Source of the DNA: Clostridia bacterium
GTDB lineage: Bacteria > Bacillota > Clostridia > CAKSNL01 > HGM11501
Direction: 5' to 3'
Length of the DNA: 6,968 bases
Assembly (NCBI GenBank): GCA_030535815.1
Contig: JAUNRD010000094.1
Coordinates: 1-6,968, forward strand
Shown: piece after piece, positions 5,100-6,968 of the stretch
Position numbering within the stretch: the first letter of the stretch is position 1
Layout: every line of letters starts with the position of its first letter
The notes under the pieces: model-generated
What the model was told of the DNA's origin: nothing
The model's database searches: none
Seen by the model: the letters and a program-made list of their open reading frames with translations, nothing else
Program-made: the position numbers and the translations under genes

Positions 5100-6113
5100 A
5101 TGAAAAAGTTTTTGGCAATCGTATTAACAGTAGCAATGCTTTTCGTTATGGGAACTGCTATTTTTGCGGCAGAAGAAGCTAAGGCTGACGCAGCAAAGCC
5201 CGCAGTAGTAGAACCCGGCGAAGGCTAAGAAACAAAGCGTCCTAACGACTCTGCGTCTGTAGTTCAGTACTTCCAGGGCAAGGACAAGAGAATGTGGGCT
5301 TACTTTGAAGCTGAAGATGCAGAAGTTATCGACGGCGCAAAGGTAAACTCTGACCACGAAGGTTATAACGGCACAGGCTGTGTAGCTATGACCTGCTGGA
5401 AGACAAACCCCGAAGCAACACCCGGTATCAAGTTCACCGTAAAGGCAGTTGTTGCAGGTGCACAGGATATTTACATCGGTTATGACAACGGTCATGCATG
5501 GGCACAGAGCGCAAACCTTACAGTTAACGGCGCTGCTGCACAGAAGATTTACTTCCCCACAGTTAAGAAGGACGTTTGGGCTGCTTATGGTATGATTAAG
5601 TTAAACGTTACTCTTAACGAAGGCGACAACACCATCGTACTTCAGTACGACAAGGCTGACTATCCCTCAAGCTTCAACATTGACTTCGTTGCAGTTTCCA
5701 AGGGCGACACCTGGAAGGACGAAGCAAGCGCAATCAAGCTTGTTATCGGACAGAATACAATTACAAAGGTAACAGAGAACGGAGATGTTCCCGTTCAGTT
5801 CGACGTTGCTCCCATCATTAAGGACGGAAGAACTTTCGTTCCCGTAAGAGGTATCTTTGAAATCGCAGGTGCTACAATTGAGTGGAACGGCGACACAAGA
5901 GCCGCTACCGTTAAGACAGATGCTGCAACAGTTGTTGTAACAATCGACAACAAGCAGGCTCGTGTAAACGGCAGACGTGTTATGATGGACGCACCTCCCT
6001 TCATTCAGGACGGAAGAACCTTAATTCCCTTAAGATTCATCTCTGAAAACCTTGGCTATAAGGTTGACTGGAACGGAGATACACAGACTGTTACAATTAA
6101 TCTTTTTGACTAA
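5100..6113 (+). pseudogene. exported CBM/CuAO-N protein gene interrupted by one in-frame TAA
   Basis: ATG 5100, behind a strong promoter and AGGAGG, opens a 42-codon frame that begins with a clear Sec signal peptide: MKK, hydrophobic residues 4-22 (FLAIVLTVAMLFVMGTAIF) and an Ala-Ala cleavage region (A23/A24), then an Ala/Lys/Glu linker ending in VEPGEG. Codon 43 is TAA (5226-5228). The very same frame then continues without another stop for 294 codons to the TAA at 6111-6113, coding ETKRPNDSASVVQYFQ and then the folded domains. The whole gene would thus be 337 codons. Both flanks use the same codon preference (AAG, GAC, AAC, TTC, CCC), so they are one gene. Other genes in the window end at TAA, so code reassignment is unlikely. 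The stop is either a recent nonsense mutation, strain variation or an error in the sequence. Confidence 0.75.
5292..6113 (+). CDS. CBM6/CBM35-like beta-sandwich plus copper amine oxidase N-terminal-like domain (downstream part of the interrupted gene)
   Basis: This is the open part after the internal TAA; the first ATG is at 5292, with only a poor AAGGAC upstream, so independent initiation looks inefficient. Residues 1-136 (from 5292) look like a carbohydrate-binding module of the CBM6/CBM35 kind: FEAEDAEVIDG, then GYNGTGCVAM, a strand FTVKAVVAGAQDIYIGYDNG, LTVNG, FPTVKKDVW, LNEGDNTIVL and the closing NIDFVAV. Residues about 145-271 match the copper-amine-oxidase N-terminal-like domain found in many clostridial surface proteins, made of two similar halves: IIKDGRTFVPVRGIFE with IEWNGDT, and FIQDGRTLIPLRFISE with VDWNGDT. 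No catalytic domain is present, so the intact protein would be a secreted polysaccharide- or wall-binding protein rather than an enzyme. Codon choice is strongly biased compared with the neighbours, suggesting high expression. Ligand unknown. Confidence 0.8.
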   Translation: MWAYFEAEDAEVIDGAKVNSDHEGYNGTGCVAMTCWKTNPEATPGIKFTVKAVVAGAQDIYIGYDNGHAWAQSANLTVNGAAAQKIYFPTVKKDVWAAYGMIKLNVTLNEGDNTIVLQYDKADYPSSFNIDFVAVSKGDTWKDEASAIKLVIGQNTITKVTENGDVPVQFDVAPIIKDGRTFVPVRGIFEIAGATIEWNGDTRAATVKTDAATVVVTIDNKQARVNGRRVMMDAPPFIQDGRTLIPLRFISENLGYKVDWNGDTQTVTINLFD

Positions 6114-6124
6114 TTGATACATAG

Positions 6125-6155
6125 AAACTGACGGGCTTTGCCCGTCAGTTTTTTT
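6125..6155 (+). terminator. strong rho-independent terminator after the CBM gene
   Basis: A perfect 12-bp stem (AAACTGACGGGC 6125-6136 with GCCCGTCAGTTT 6140-6151), TTT loop, and an uninterrupted T-run to 6155. It ends 11 bases before the next promoter. Confidence 0.92.
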
Positions 6156-6165
6156 GTTATCTGCC

Positions 6166-6194
6166 TTGACTTTTTCTTTAGTTGGTTATATAAT
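6166..6194 (+). promoter_or_regulatory. sigma-A promoter of the GTPase gene
   Basis: TTGACT (6166-6171), 17-base spacer, perfect TATAAT (6189-6194), placed between the preceding terminator and the ATG at 6231. I see no Zur-type palindrome (TCGTAAT...ATTACGA) around it. Confidence 0.8.
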
Positions 6195-6230
6195 ATCTTA
6201 TTGTGAAAATAAAAAGAAGGACTGATTTTT

Positions 6231-6968
6231 ATGGCAAAGGTTGATATATTCTCAGGATTTTTAGGTGCAGGCAAAACTACACTTATAAAAAAGCTCATAA
6301 AGGAAGCCTACAAGGGTGAAAAGGTTGTTTTAATCGAAAATGAATTCGGTGAAATCGGCATCGACGGAGGCTTTCTTAAGGAAGCGGGAATTGAAATCAC
6401 CGAAATGAATTCAGGCTGCATCTGCTGCTCTCTTGTGGGCGATTTCAGCGAAGCTTTGGTTAAGGTGGTAAATGAATTTCATCCCGACAGAATTTTAATT
6501 GAGCCCTCAGGCGTTGGCAAACTTTCAGACGTTATAAAGGCTGTTGAAGGAGCAGAATGCGAAGAGCTTCAGCTTAATGCATTTACCACGGTTGCCGATG
6601 TTAAAAAGTGCAAGATGTATATGAAAAACTTCGGTGAGTTTTACAATGATCAGATTAAAAATGCACTTTGCATTATCTTAAGCCACACTCAGAGTGCAAC
6701 TGAAGAAAAAATTGCAGAAAGCATTGCACTCCTCCGTGAGCACAACAAGGATGCGGTTATCGTAACAACACCCTGGGATGAACTTACGGGTGAAGCTATT
6801 CTTTCCGCTATGGAGCACGAGAACACTTTGAAAGCAGCGATTGAAAAGCTTGAAAAAGAGGGTGAGTGCCCGGTTTGCGGACATCATCACCATCACGAGC
6901 ACGATGAAGATTGCGACTGCGGATGTCACGATCACGAAGAACACGAGCATCACCACGACCACGAAGAA
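6231..6968 (+). CDS. COG0523/CobW-family GTPase, putative metallochaperone (3' end outside window)
   Basis: The first 246 codons of a P-loop GTPase of the G3E/CobW (COG0523) family. Visible motifs: Walker A GFLGAGKTT (9-17), ENEFGEIGID (36-45), the family metal-binding motif CICC (Cys63, Cys65, Cys66, the CxCC pattern) and IEPSG (90-94) for the Walker B-type region. The usual NKxD guanine-specificity motif is replaced by SHTQ (151-154), a variant I associate with clostridial members. The end is a Cys/His/Asp/Glu tail: CPVC (213-216), a run of five His, CDCGC (228-232) and alternating His-acid residues to the edge. Family members hand metal (zinc, cobalt, nickel) to target proteins using GTP hydrolysis; the tail suggests metal storage or sensing. 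The substrate is not determined. ATG 6231 has AAGAAGGA about nine bases upstream. The gene is a monocistron start with its own promoter; whatever follows lies outside. Cytoplasmic, no signal peptide. Confidence 0.9.
   Translation, partial: MAKVDIFSGFLGAGKTTLIKKLIKEAYKGEKVVLIENEFGEIGIDGGFLKEAGIEITEMNSGCICCSLVGDFSEALVKVVNEFHPDRILIEPSGVGKLSDVIKAVEGAECEELQLNAFTTVADVKKCKMYMKNFGEFYNDQIKNALCIILSHTQSATEEKIAESIALLREHNKDAVIVTTPWDELTGEAILSAMEHENTLKAAIEKLEKEGECPVCGHHHHHEHDEDCDCGCHDHEEHEHHHDHEE

Noticed and set aside
5226..5228. Stop-codon reassignment or selenocysteine/pyrrolysine
   Set aside because: The codon is TAA, which codes neither, and TAA ends other genes in this window (ATPase, yabQ, divIC).
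5124..5495. 123-codon Cys-rich minus-strand frame across the internal stop
   Set aside because: Opposite to a codon-biased exported protein gene; no promoter or ribosome binding site, and Cys richness follows from GCA/GCT codons on the plus strand.

Overview
The window looks like chromosomal DNA from an endospore-forming, low-GC Firmicute of the class Clostridia. The evidence is AT-rich intergenic DNA, strong AGGAGG-type ribosome binding sites, consensus sigma-A promoters, and a yabP-yabQ-divIC-yabR block, which belongs to sporulating Bacillota. I cannot assign a genus from the sequence alone.

Left part (1-3300) is a metal-homeostasis module. A truncated minus-strand gene at the edge (1-241) resembles the N-terminus of an alpha/beta hydrolase. 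Next, also on the minus strand, is a regulator (301-1002) that joins an ArsR/SmtB-type winged helix to a complete AraC-type double helix-turn-helix. It faces a divergent plus-strand operon: a free-standing one-domain HMA metal-binding protein (1138-1356) and a P1B-2-type Zn/Cd/Pb export ATPase (1373-3253) that has no HMA domain of its own. A sigma-A promoter followed by an imperfect palindrome lies in the divergent region, and a hairpin with a T-tract closes the operon.

Middle part (3309-5004) is the conserved sporulation/division cluster: yabP and yabQ (forespore coat/cortex development, overlapping by ATGA), then divIC (septum formation) behind its own near-perfect sigma-A promoter, then an S1-domain protein of the YabR type. 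A 10-bp perfect hairpin terminates it.

Right part (5021-6968) holds two single genes, each with a consensus promoter. The first encodes an exported protein with a CBM6/CBM35-like beta-sandwich and a C-terminal copper-amine-oxidase-N-like domain. Its reading frame is broken by one in-frame TAA just after the signal peptide, while the remaining 294 codons stay open. The second is the N-terminal 246 codons of a COG0523/CobW-type GTPase with a Cys/His-rich metal-binding tail, running off the window edge.

Metal handling thus appears at both ends (export ATPase and regulator on the left, putative metallochaperone GTPase on the right) with an ordinary sporulation/division cluster between. I see no phage, insertion sequence, CRISPR array, tRNA or rRNA. 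The points most worth a second look are the in-frame stop in the strongly expressed exported protein and the ArsR-AraC fusion regulator. No intergenic stretch exceeds 300 bases.
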